NCBI GenBank assembly: GCA_030998015.1
Contig: JARWMV010000240.1
Span: 558,001-622,000, forward strand
Origin: Ceratorhiza oryzae-sativae
Taxonomy: Eukaryota > Basidiomycota > Agaricomycetes > Cantharellales > Ceratobasidiaceae
DNA length: 64,000 bases
Reading direction: 5' to 3'
The notes under the pieces were generated by a model. That model did not search any database, was not told the DNA's origin, and saw only the letters and a list, made by a program, of their open reading frames with translations. Every line of letters begins with the position of its first letter. The stretch's first letter is position 1. Position numbers and translations under genes: made by a program. Shown here piece by piece: positions 22,509 to 33,883 of the stretch.

Positions 22509-24872
22509 TCATTCAACTGGCAATCGAAAGTTCCTCGCCTGTATGCTCTCACCTGGAACATCTGGAAACTTGCAACGGTCAGTTGCAACCTTGTATTGGG
22601 CAAGAATGGTGGCCAAGACTGCCGTTCCTTCCGTCTCAGCAAATCTACACATGATGAATCTAGACATTCATTTAACAACACCCGAGTTAATCTCACCTTT
22701 CCCAATGCAGGATCTCCGTCCGGTGGAAAATCCCAAAAACGCATCTTTGTTGTAGGGCTGGCAAAATCTTTCAGACCTGAATTCCTCTGGCTCGGGCCAA
22801 TAGGTCCCTAATAGGCAGCTCTTGTCAATTTACGTCAATATCGAAATAGCTTAACACGTATGGTTGTAGTGAACCGCGGCGATGCCGATGATGATGTTCG
22901 AATTTGCGGGGATGACCATCGTTTCTCTGGTGTACTCGCCTGCTCCAGGTGCGTCTGACGCAACACTGATCGTAAAGTCTTCATCCAATTGCCGTGAGAG
23001 TCGGAACAGCTAAAGGGCGGTAGATGGTTCATCATATTGTGTCAGCCTGGAAGTCCGCCACGACTGACCGCTGGGTACATGCGTAGTGCCTCGAGCACAA
23101 ACCCTGTTACAAGCTTGAGCTCGTGTCAGCATATTCCTGGAATAAGTTTAAACATATTGAGTGATGTATTCTATGTAACACGGAAAGGCACTTGCCAACT
23201 TAGTCCTTGAGCCTGCAATTCGATTGACCTACGCATACACCCTGTTCTGCACCTCGGGATGAGCCGTTAAAAGCCCTAGGCTGAAGGCTATCGCATTCGC
23301 AATCGTCTACAAAATAGGCCGACCGGAATTGACGTGTCCATCCGGTTAGTAAGATGTAAACCGCTCACCTCGTGTCTAGCAAACAATAGTAGGAAAGCAT
23401 TTCCTACAAACTCAATTGAGTACTTTAAAGTTAAACTCCTGAATGTGATGGCTACTGACCAATGATATCTTGTTGCGTAAAATCCGCCTTCCCAGCTTCT
23501 TTATTTTCTTCGCCTGCTGCCACAAGGTTCACGAACAAGCTCTCGCTTCCTACGAGCAAACTGCCCTCCGAGCCGAAAATATCTTGATTGGTTTGCCCTT
23601 TTTCCTGTAGTATTGGACTATGAAGTTCAAATATTTCTAGCTCCCGAGTGTGAGTTGTATAGGTTGGACTCGATACTGCCAACACTACGTGTCTCACCTT
23701 GAACTCCCTGAATCCGGAGGCGATGGTTCGGTTGGACAACGTCAGTTCCTCGGCCCAATATGGGGGCATATATATATATTAGAACCAGTTACAAAAATCA
23801 AGACCCCATGAGCTATACTTAGCTATCTATAACCCCGCACGTCACTATGGACAGGGTCCACTGGAATGAATGCACATAGCCTGGGGTTTTTGCCTCACTC
23901 GAATAGTCTTCCCAACTCATGCGCTGGCAGAGTGCAGCTGCTGAAAGGGCCGCAAGCACAATCTGTTTGCATTACATTGAATCAGAGCGGAGAACAAAAG
24001 GCAAAGCCATCTCGCTTCTTTCGTTAGATCTGGTGTGTGTGTGTGGAACGTCTGCTTCTCGTCCTTGTTCTTCCTATTGTTCAAACATCTTTCTGTGACT
24101 ACGTCTGCTTCGGGCTATACCAGTTGCGAGTTTTTCTGGCGCCGATTTATTAGACGGGGGTGAGTCGGAATAAATCCGGCACTCAGGTCTGTAAATGCTT
24201 GCTGAACGATCCGACGATGGATTTTCCACGTCTCTCCCTCTGTAGTAGAGATATTCGGTCCAAACATTTTGAGAAACGGTTTAGCAACCTTGACATCTGC
24301 GATAAATGGCGCACGGGGACAAGTGGCTTCCCACATGAAGCGCCACTAGTCCGAAACCGGCCATCTCGGCCCCAATGCAACTTGCTTTAATAGCCTGAGG
24401 GTCCGCAACGAATGTAGTTGGACAGATCCGTAAGAGACACTTCGACATACGCATCTCGAGCCGAGCGAAGAAAATCTACATGTGGCGGGTAAGAGAGGTA
24501 GGCAAGGGGTTGAATGTTGGTTGGCCCTTACTGGAGTATTTGACCTTGAACAGATGGTTGTTTCCGTACGTAACCCAGAGCATATGGGTCGAGCTCGGCA
24601 TCAAGGCTCTCCAGATAGTTCTGCGTATAGGATTAACTACGTGGGGAAACACGACTTGGGGAGTGTCTTACGAGTCTGGAAAAATCATGTATCGATGAGC
24701 TTTGAATCACCATCCAGCCATCACCATCCGCCCAAAGTGTACGGCGAGCAGAATTATTAAAAATATAGTCGCGCTTGCCAAAAGGAGCGTTCTCGGAATC
24801 TGTTCCGTGGCTGTTGGGGTCAGCAGACCGAATTAGTTGACCGACGCACCTTGACCGTGAATATTCAGTCAT
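22509..24872 (-). CDS. Cytochrome P450 monooxygenase, probably defective (in-frame TAG, unclear N-terminus)
   Basis: A heme monooxygenase, normally ER-anchored. From the C-terminus: ARNFRLPVE with stop at 22509; heme loop FLGFSTGRRSCIGKRFAETE (Cys ligand); YWPEPEEFRSERF; VIPANSNIIIGIAAVHYN; ExxR helix FVLEALRMYPAV; and I-helix LLLFARHETIANAIAFSLGL. Upstream are WAEELTLSNRTIASGFREFK, AALCQRMSWEDYSS and KMFGPNISTTEGETWKIHRR. The C-helix segment NSQLV is followed by TAG at 24115-24117, where relatives have Trp (LVW). An anchor-like helix (TLLLASATIFLIILLAVHF) is encoded near 24740-24800, but I could not join it cleanly to VADPQAIKAS. The listed 5' end (ATG 24872) is a guess. Either a pseudogene or a sequence error. 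Confidence 0.75.
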
Positions 24873-25841
24873 GGGGTCCTCTGATTGGTACCTTGGCTCT
24901 CCATTGAAGATACCTATCCTAATGTGCCTCGTCATAAGCGGAGAGAAAACTTGGCAGTAGCCTCTGGAGTGACTGAAGGTACAGGACATTTAGAGAGTAT
25001 TAAATATAAATCTCAAGCCATGGATTCGAGTTCAAGGTGAACTTCATACAATCTATTCAAATACGTTTCCTGACACCTTTTATTGTCTTAAATCGTATCA
25101 AGTGGATATCATATGACTCCCCCCTCCCGTGTGGTCTATAGCATTAGACTATAGCCGTCACCCCTATGGCATAGTTTAATAGGAATAGAATCGCTCTAGC
25201 TTAGCCTATGGGCAGCATTTATCGCCAGAGCGAGTTGCCGTGGATGAGCTCAAGGTGTCCCTCTCGCCGCTGTTAATTATCGAAAAGTCCTCTGCCCACC
25301 TGGGTCACCATCGCTATAATTTATTTCCCTAAAGGGCTAAAATCGCTGAGTGGCTTTACGACGGAATGAGTACATCTAATATACCATGGCTTTGGCAATA
25401 AATACACTTCTATAAGGCGACTATTGTGAGTTGGTGTTGGCTACCATACATGATGGCTTCTCAAAATGATTTCCCTTATCTCCACCGTTGCAAAAGCGGC
25501 CCGGGCTCGGCGCCCTTCGGAAGACTCCAAAATACTCGTTAGTAATACCAATTATCGTAGTGTAGTATGAGCGCTACGAGCATACATTAGGAGCGGTCAT
25601 TATACCTTGCAACAATACGTTGTGCTGACGAGCACGGGGGGTATTTTGTTTACGACTGGGAATAATGAGTGACAATGGGTCGACATAGGTTCAGGTACAT
25701 ATGATATTTACGGTGCTTCTTTAACCTTCTTGCCCCTTGGCGACCCATACCTACCTCTCGTAGCGTTTTGGCCTCACTTGGCGCGACCTTCAGAAGCCGT
25801 CACCGCATTGCGATGAACAGGCTTCTTCTCGAAGCCTCCAG
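24873..25841. other. Intergenic, divergent promoter region
   Basis: About 1 kb between the divergent P450 and GMC oxidoreductase genes. No coding signal found. It may contain shared regulatory sites, but none could be identified. Confidence 0.45.
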
Positions 25842-25847
25842 TATAAA
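25842..25847 (+). promoter_or_regulatory. TATA box of the GMC oxidoreductase gene
   Basis: AGTATAAAGA, 58 bases upstream of the ATG at 25900, with a pyrimidine-rich leader between. Confidence 0.55.
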
Positions 25848-25899
25848 GAATTGAACAAGCTGGCCTTACTCGCTCTCTTGTCATTTTACTTCAAACGCA

Positions 25900-28597
25900 A
25901 TGAACCACATTTTGCGCCACTCTTCGATCCTATTGCTTGTAGCTCTTGCCCAGGCTGAAATCCTCCCTCGGGCTCTCATAGGCCCGGCCGAATTCGCCGA
26001 GCATGAATTTGATTATCTTGTCATTGGAGGCGGAACGGCGGGCCTCGTCGTCGCTGCTAGGCACGCCCTTTGCTTGATACAATGCCGTATATCTTCCTGA
26101 CACGTGCCGACTTGCTCCCCAGACTCTCCGAGGATCCGAAGATCAACGTTGGTGTAATCGAAGCCGGGGAATACATGCCAAATGACCCACTTATTGATAC
26201 GCCCCGTGAGTAAAGCGTATTCGCCATATCTACAAGCGATTGTGCACTTTGCTCATTAGAATTTACAAGGCTTAGCTGGCAACTTGCAAGGCAACCCTAA
26301 ATACGACTGGATGTTCAAGACTGTTCCTCAACGGAACCTAAACAACCGGGTAGTAAACGTTCCTAGGTAGCTTATATCTCGGTATGCATTGGGTTCGATT
26401 TTGAATTGGTTTTTAGAGGGAAGGGGCTTGGTGGGTCGAGCATGGTGTGTTTATGCCCATCAGCACAAATCCTCCTCTTGCATAACGAACGACTGAGTAG
26501 ATCAACTTCATGGATTTTGACCGGGCCTCCAAGACGGAATATGATGGTAGGTGACCAGTACAGCTTTTGTTTGTCGACTGTGCTAATATGTTGGTGCTAG
26601 CATGGGGTGTGTTTGGTAATTCGGGATGGAGCTGGAAAGGTGCGACCTTTCGCGCATGGAACCCAACTTTGAAGTCAATAGGTTCCCAGATTTTCTTCCG
26701 TATATGAAGAAGGCCGAACGATTTACCGGTACCGATCCATTTAGATCCAACTCGAGCAACCCAAATGGAATCTACCCATCCCAAGGCCAGAGCGGGATGA
26801 TTGCAGCCAGTTTCAATGGTAGATACCGAGCTTCAGCACGCGGTAGCCTCGCTAACCCTACAGACCCTCAGACTGGTACAGCGATATTACAACTCCGTAT
26901 AACCAAGCAATCGTGAATCTGGGTATTCCTATGAACTATGACCCCGTAGGTTGTTGTCATATCCTTACCCTATCTGAGGCTCACTTTTAAATGCTACAGG
27001 ACAGTGGAAACCCCTTTGGTCACTATAACTCAGCAACCTCCATCAACCGCACCACGGGCAAGCGGTCGCACGCTGGAAGTACATATTTTGCCTACAACGC
27101 TGGCCGTACCAACTTGCTCGCCCTGACTGGTGCCCAAGTTACCAAGATCAACTTGCAGAAACCAAAACCAGAGACAAACTCAAAGCTACTGGAGTAACAT
27201 TTATGTCGAACGCTACGAGCTACACCGCCTATGCTCGCAAGGAGGTGATTTTATCGGCAGGTCAGTTTCAGAAGCTACGAACCTTCGAGAGGCGTCCTAA
27301 GCGATGGATACTCAATATTTCTTATTGTGAAGGCGCTATCCAGTCACCCCAGATCCTCGAGCTTAGTGGCATCGGAAACGCTACAATCTTACAAAATTTC
27401 GGTATACGCCCTTTGATTAATCTTCCTGGGGTAGGAGAAAATCTACAAGACCATCCAGGTATATCGGCGTCATACGAGCTGATACCTGGCAAAACTACCT
27501 TTGACATACTGCGAAACAACGCTACATTTGCTGCTGAGGCTCAAGCGCAGTAGTAAGTTGTGAAAAAACCTTCGTCGCTATTTTTCTAAAGAAATTGTGC
27601 AGCGAGACAACGCATAACGGCATATATGCTACCGCGGCCTCTATCCTATCATTCGTGAACCTGCAAACCTTCATCGACAAAACCAAGCTCGGTGTCATGC
27701 GCAAGCAACTTTCTTGGGAGATTACAGCGAGCAAGCCATCGCGACTGCAGGCTAAACAGTATGAAATCCAAAAATTGTGGCTTGACCAGACATTGGGACA
27801 TGTAGAACTCATCTTCAACCCGGGTAAGTTCTTGAAGGTGAACGACAGGCCTATATACCGAAACATTGTGTTTTCAGCCTCCTACAGTTCCGGGGTTCCC
27901 AAAGCAAACACCTCCTATTTGGGTATGTTGATGATACTTCAACATCCATTCTCGCGCGGCAGTGTAGTGAGTGCTCCATCATAACACAAAAGTGACATCA
28001 ATTTACCTCCAAGCTATATATTCAGCATATCAACTCCTCTGAATATGCTGTGAGACCAAGTTATGATCCAAATTATTTTTCCAAGTCATTCGGTGAGAAG
28101 TCTTGGAACGATTCGCTGGGTTCCTCGATTCATTGGCGATAGACCAAGATTGCCTGGTTGAAGCCCTGAAACTCTCGCTCAAGGTGATCCAGACGGAGCC
28201 CTTAGCCTCGCTGATTGTTGCCCGCCAAGACCCTACACCAGACGTAATAACCGATGCGCAGCTCCTCAATTACACTAAAACATACCTCAGAACTGTGCAT
28301 CATCCAATCGGTTCGCTCAGTACAGTATATTGAAAATTACTTGAGGGGTTGATTTTAAATCAGGTACAATCGTTATGGCCGACAAGAACTTAGGAGGGGT
28401 AGTTGGCCCTGATTTGAAGGTTTATGGCACGGCCAACCTAAGAGTTGTGAGTCAGATGTTTGTGCCGAATCACATGTCCTCTCACCCAGTATATCCAGGT
28501 TGATGCGAGCGTGATTCCTTTGCACATGGGTACTCATCTATCGCGTACAGTGTATGGTATTGGGGAAAAGGCCGCAGCAATGATCAAATCAGGATAA
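25900..28597 (+). CDS. Secreted GMC-family FAD oxidoreductase (AA3-like), two frameshifts
   Basis: An extracellular FAD-dependent alcohol/sugar oxidase or dehydrogenase. The signal peptide is MNHILRHSSILLLVALAQA. The FAD-binding fold is DYLVIGGGTAGLVVAARLSE, with VGVIEAGEY and the GMC signature RGKGLGGSSM-INFM. Then YDWMFKTVPQRN, WKDFLPYMKKAERFTG, NPFGHYNSATSINRTTGKRS, EVILSAGAIQSPQILELSGI and LPGVGENLQDHPG. The catalytic end has TVHHPIGT and VVDASVIPLHMGTHLSRT, each carrying an active-site His, and stops at 28595. About a dozen introns; the one at 26061-26122 starts with GC. Near 27150 (before QLAETKTRDKLKATG) and 28099 (before LERFAGFLDSLAID) the conserved frame needs one extra base each. 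The substrate is unknown. Confidence 0.88.
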
Positions 28598-29225
28598 TGG
28601 TTGTGGATTAGTTACCGTGGAGCCAAATGTATAATTGAAGCCAAATAGGCACTGCTAGGCTTTCGATGGTATATTTTCTATCTCTAAGGCGCCACGATCT
28701 CCTTTTTTTTAAGAGTGGAGCACAATCAGGGTCGCCTATACCAAAAGGGGCCCAGATGGGATACAAAAATTCGGGGTCGGCACCGAGGCTTCACGACCAA
28801 AACAGGATCGTGGTCAGCCCCACAACAACTATGCGATTTTTGAGTGTAAATACGAGAATTAAATTACGACCATGGCGTCAAAAGGGGCCCACCCATGTGC
28901 TCCTCAAAATGAGACATCATGGGTATACAGAGAATATAAATATGCACGACAATACAATTTTGGTTATGGCTCTCAGACCAGAAGCATCCAGCCCTCGTGA
29001 ATATGGTAATGTGGATTGGCGATTAAATGAGGGACACCCGTGCCACTGAGTGATGCCCGGCGTCCTATACCAAAATCTCTCAGCCCCTAGGCTACAGATT
29101 AATCCAAAAGCGACTCTCTGAGGCGCGGTCCAAAATTATGGCCTCTTCCTGATAGAATAGAATAATACTATATATGCAAGATTCCCCGATTCCGTTCGTG
29201 CCCCATACGAGACGTCGGTTCATTC
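28598..29225. other. Intergenic
   Basis: Contains a 128-codon open frame (28666-29049) with no domain and atypical composition. Treated as non-coding. Confidence 0.4.
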
Positions 29226-29546
29226 ATGCCAATCGACCAATATAGCTTCCCCGGCGCCGCTGAAGCAAAGTTCAGGCTCCACGTCGCTTCATCCAATAGC
29301 GCGGAGTTTGAAGTGGATGCCACTGTTCTGCGAAAGTATACTCCCATTACCATCCTCCAGCTAACGAAGTTCTCTGTTGATCACCTCAAGCCTGTAGTCC
29401 CTCGCTGCTTGGACCCCGCCTCTCTTCGCCCACCTTCCGAAGTTATTTTGAGGCCTACGATCGACAGTTCACTTTCTCTCTTTGATAGATCTTTAGAGGA
29501 AAACGCACGATTAATAGTTAGAGCAGGCGTACCGAGAATGTGTTGA
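29226..29546 (+). CDS. Short hypothetical protein, possibly a BTB-domain remnant
   Basis: An open frame of 106 codons starting MPIDQYSFPGAAEAKFRLHV. The stretch FRLHVASSNSAEFEVDATVL resembles the first strand-helix of fungal BTB/POZ proteins ('D-F-x-V-x-x-x-x-L'), but the following BTB core is not recognisable. A TATATAT lies about 55 bases upstream. It could be a truncated gene or chance. Confidence 0.25.
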   Translation: MPIDQYSFPGAAEAKFRLHVASSNSAEFEVDATVLRKYTPITILQLTKFSVDHLKPVVPRCLDPASLRPPSEVILRPTIDSSLSLFDRSLEENARLIVRAGVPRMC

Positions 29547-30095
29547 AGCGGGACGAACGGGGCGCGCTTCGGTAGTAAATAGCGCGGTGAATTGCGAGCG
29601 GTTGAGCGTGTACTCATAGGACGCAAGTGAGAGTGATAAATGTCGCTGAGGGTAGGGGCGACAATACATGCGTTTATATATGCGGTACAACGGGATCAAG
29701 CGGAGTGGAAACACGGAGATACATCGTTGTGAAAGCGATGGTACAGAGCGCACGGTTCACATGTGAGGTAGAATGGAACGTACAATAGAAACTTGAGTGA
29801 AATCACGAGCATATTGTCGATTTTACATGCAAATATCGCATTCTTTCAACAGAATGTGTGCCGCAGGTCCCGCCGCTGACGATGCGAGCCCTGATAATGA
29901 GGTTGGTACAACAGCGGGTCCAGATTAATCTGGGTACGAGGATGTTCTAGCGCATTTGTTTGAATACCTTATAGCCTTTACGGTCTCTTTGTACATTGAG
30001 GACGAATGCGTTACTTAAAAACGGCTAGGATATCTTCCATCGTAAGGTATACATTTACAGCCGAAAGAATTGCGTCATCCCAGGCTTACTTTACA
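29547..30095. other. Intergenic
   Basis: AT-rich, no supported coding sequence. Confidence 0.4.
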
Positions 30096-30260
30096 CTGCA
30101 TATACACAGTCTACTCTACACAGCTTATGTACATATCTAATACCCTATATAAGACCATCTTGGTCTTCAGGTACAACCCCAGTTCTCGGCGTACAAATAG
30201 GTACTGTATAAGTTATTAGATGTGTACATAAGCTGTGTAGAGAAGACTGCGCGTATGCAG
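30096..30260. repeat. MITE-like element with about 48-bp terminal inverted repeats
   Basis: The left arm (30096-30143) and the reverse complement of the right arm (30213-30260) agree closely. They share the exact core TCTACACAGCTTATGTACA and differ at only a few positions. A second small palindrome (AAGACCATCTTGGTCTT) lies between the arms. The length (165 bp), AT-richness and absence of coding sequence fit a miniature inverted-repeat transposable element. No clear target-site duplication is visible. Confidence 0.6.
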
Positions 30261-30660
30261 TGGCCACTAAAGACTGGAACTGTCCCTAGTGCGGACAACA
30301 TGTTGGTCATCTATTGAAATATATTTACGCGTTTCGCAAATTTGTTAAATGCTTTTAGAACTATTTTTTTACTGTTTGGTTTTCAGGGTGAGCACGCGAT
30401 TACTCTGCTGGCTAAGCTCCCTCAACTTACAGCTCGACTATAGGAGGCTCTATCGAAACCAATAAAGCCTCTGGTCTCACCCTGCGATGAGCTCCGCTTC
30501 AATTTATTGCGTCAATCTCCTAGAGACCTCTTAGATTTCAGGGGAAAAGGGGCCGATATGAAATTCACTCTGGGAAGATTAAGCAGTTTGGCCTAACCGG
30601 CCTTTGAGCGCGCATCTTCATCCCGAGTTCAGTTACAATACGCTACGGTACAATTATCAG
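30261..30660. other. Intergenic
   Basis: Short stretch between the inverted-repeat element and the 3' end of the mutase gene. Nothing recognised. Confidence 0.4.
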
Positions 30661-33561
30661 CTCTATGCGTGGGGGATACCCAAGCCATTAAGCTCGGCTT
30701 GCATCCACTCGTCCCGAAGCTCGTCAACAACGCGTGCTAAAACGCGCGCAACCTGTTCCCGAGACGTTCCGCTACCTTCCAGGTAATACTTGATCTAGCA
30801 ATCATAAGTTATATCAATAAATGTACAGCGATTTGCCAACCTTCACTTGCCTTTGGCTCTGTGCCGCTCGTTCTTAACATATACACTTGATTACAATCCA
30901 CTAATCACGAAAGTAATGGGTGAACGTACCGAATTGTCAAAACAATGGCGATCCCGTCTTCACTGGAAGCCTTGAAAGTTATCATATGGCCGCCAGAGAC
31001 TGGCAAAGATGGCTCGTAATTGGGAGGGGCCGCGCTGCTATCAAATCCATGCCCGGTAGTGAGATCCCGAATGCAGGTGATCTTCAAACCTCCAATAGAA
31101 TTAGGGTAAGCTACAGAGGGGTCTGTGAATTCTATAATATATAGCGGCCACGTTAGTAAGACCCAGCGTCGAAGCGAGAGCTGGAACTGTTCCTACAGGA
31201 GGGTTGAAAGTTCGAAGGCGACCGAATATCTTGTCGATGGTTTCGGGTTGTGAGCAGATGAAGTAGCTGTTACTTGTCTGTTCTCATCATATGAGCAACT
31301 GTGGACGGAAGAAAGTAATCAATTTGACCTGGAAGTACCCATACCTACGACCAAGTTGTGGCGTCAAGAGTCAACACGAGCCCCTGTCTGGAACTTACTT
31401 TGCATAAATCTCATCCAAGTAGTCGGTTGCAGTCTTCCCTCGACCATGTAACCAAGAAACCAGCTCCGCAAAGCACATCTGATCCAAATGAGCCCAAGAA
31501 TTTGATATGTCGAGATTTAATTACCGTGGCTGATACACCATCTTTGTCTCGTACTTCCTCGCCTATCATGAATCCTATTGCCTCTTCATATCCAAAGAGA
31601 GCATTATATCCTTCTGCTTCAAGTGTGCGAGCCGCGTTTCCGATGTACTTGAATCCTGTACTTTCAGTGGGCTTTTGATGGTTGGGTTAGTCTAGGAAGG
31701 TGGCCCACCGGTCAGAGACTCGACAAACTTGAAGCCTTCCTTTGCCGCCATCGCTCCGATCAGCTTTGAGCTCACCGTTGATGCGACCATTGCGAGTTTT
31801 TCTATACGAAACTAGATATCAGTGCCTTTCGATGGATTTCATATCATCCACAGTACCTATAGGTCGGCTCGACGCTTGGTATCGCTGTAGGACCCAGGCT
31901 GCAAACAAACTTCCCAGCTGATCACCCGAAAAGACGAACCACGTCCCGTCTGGTCTAGAAAAGAACCTCAGTACAACCTCCAAGGCAGGTATCAAGTAAA
32001 TATACCGTTTTTGTGCGGCAGCAAACCTATCCGAGTCCGGGTCTTGGGCAAACACATATGCGGAGCCAGAGGCGTTTGCAGTTTTGATAGCCAAGTCCTA
32101 TGGTTGTAGTCATTTGAGCTTTGGATGGCTCTTTTCGCGCGTTGCAACGTACCAGTGCACCTATAACACTTGGGTATATGCTCTCGAGCTAACACATGAC
32201 TATTAAAGGACGACTTGCCTTTCTCTTCTGGATTCGGAAAGGTAACAGTCGGAAACTCGGGGTCGGGCTTTTGTTGCTCCTTTACGTGCTCCAGAGGTTT
32301 GAAGTTGAACACTGCGTTGGCCTTGTCAATTATAGCCCAAGATACGCCGTGCATGGACGTGTTTGTAAATTTGAGTGGCACCGACGAATTAGTGAGCCTG
32401 CAAAATGAGTAATTTGCGTCAATATAGAACAGAAAGCGGATAGGGATGGGCTTGACTTGGTACGACTGAGCGTGGAAATGTAGTCCAGGTACGCTGTTGT
32501 CATTTCCTCTGTCTTGTTTACGACGAGCCGCTCTGCTTCGGGAAGGGATGAAAGGTCCCAGCAGATAGGTGTCAAGTTGGATTCGATCGAGGCAGCAATT
32601 CCAATATCGTGAGGAGCGATAATCTTCATCATAGTCAATAAAGAGGAACTTTTTGAGACATTTCGGCGTACCTGGACCGCGTTTTCCCAATAGACTTTGT
32701 ACCCGTTGTCATCCTGGCTCATATTTTAATGTTTTGCCCAAGTTGGATGAAGAAAATATTACCTTGGGGTTATGTGATGCTACAAGACACGTGCGTAATT
32801 AGATCACGTCCATCCAAAACATACCAAGCCCAACATACCTGTAATCATCACACCGGCCGCGGCCTTTAGCCTACTGACACTAAATGGTACCCTATAATCT
32901 CACGATCAATCAGGAAAGATCCTAGAGTAAACGCGTCCAAACTTGCAGTGGCGTATGCACGATCCCCTTGAACAAATACACCTTGATGCCTTTTGCGACA
33001 AACGCGGCGGCCGTTAGCCTAGCCCATTTTTCCGAGTTGTACCGATGATCGTGTCCTACGACGACACCCTTCGCTGCAGCGTTTGGGATATTGGCAAGGA
33101 CGTATGCGCATAAGCCCTGTTGTCCATATTTGGTCAGCGGGACGCAAGGGCGTTCAAGGGATGAGGAGCACCTGAGACGCTTGGATGATTATGAGGTCGT
33201 TCATTCGTGCAAAGCCTGCCTCCATTCGGCCTCGAAGCCCTGCGTCAAGGGTTAAAATAGGGCGGAAACAGGCACTGCTAAAGACGAACCAGCTGTTCCG
33301 AATTCGATGCGCTTCCTACCAGCGTAGATAATGTTGGAACGCCCTCCCAGTCAAATATACAAACAAACTTACGAAAGCCTTTTATTCAACTCATCAATGT
33401 TTCCAGCTTTCCAGAGACCTTCGATCTCGGCGCGTGTCGTTTCGTTCTATTGATGGGAGAGCACGCTTCAAGTATATCTTGCTATGTTATGATTTCCATC
33501 TCACCTTGTCGAGAGCCAGCCATTCCTCGACCTTGGATTGGATTACGTTCACAGATGTCAT
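30661..33561 (-). CDS. Phosphopentomutase/phosphoglucomutase, PGM2 type (alpha-D-phosphohexomutase family)
   Basis: Interconverts the 1- and 5/6-phosphates of ribose/deoxyribose or glucose. It starts MTSVNVIQSKVEEWLALDK, then KRIEFGTAGLRGRMEAGFAR and VVVGHDHRYNSEKWARLTAA. All four family loops are present: phosphoserine TASHNPKDDNGYKVYWENAV; metal-binding FAQDPDSDRFAA; sugar-binding FGYEEAIGFMIGEEVRDKDG; phosphate-binding TSGTEPKIKYYLEG. It ends AELNGLGIPHA, stop at 30661. About 17 exons. Three are tiny: 32763-32779 (17 nt, holding the active-site loop), 32153-32160 (8 nt) and 31329-31344 (16 nt). Three introns begin with GCAAGT (30795-30850, 32161-32218, 32892-32946). Frames are intact throughout, so the gene should be functional. 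Lower organisms and humans have PGM2 proteins of comparable length. Confidence 0.93.
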
Positions 33562-33883
33562 TGTGGACAGGGTGGTGGTCAGCAGATGATCCACCGGCGC
33601 GTTTCGGGCATATGAAATTTGTCCCTGTTATGGGCTGTGTGTACGTCCCAATGACGGCTCGCGTTTCAAAGCACATCTCTCACTCATTGAGCATCACGAA
33701 GATGCTCGTTGGCGTTGCTGTTGAGCATCCCACGCATCTTGGAACGGACATCATTCAGGATAAATGAAGCCCAAATGTGAATTGTATGCATCACAGCGCT
33801 TAGCCCCACTTCGCCCCAACGCGCAGCTTACGTACTGCACACGCCTCTCTCACCGCAACGCGTTCACTCTTGTCCCGTCCACC
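33562..33883. other. Intergenic, divergent promoters
   Basis: About 320 bases between the divergent mutase and dynamitin starts; presumably a shared bidirectional promoter. No clear TATA box. Confidence 0.45.

Noticed and set aside
28666..29049. 128-codon plus-strand open frame
   Set aside because: No recognisable domain or start context; composition unlike neighbouring genes.
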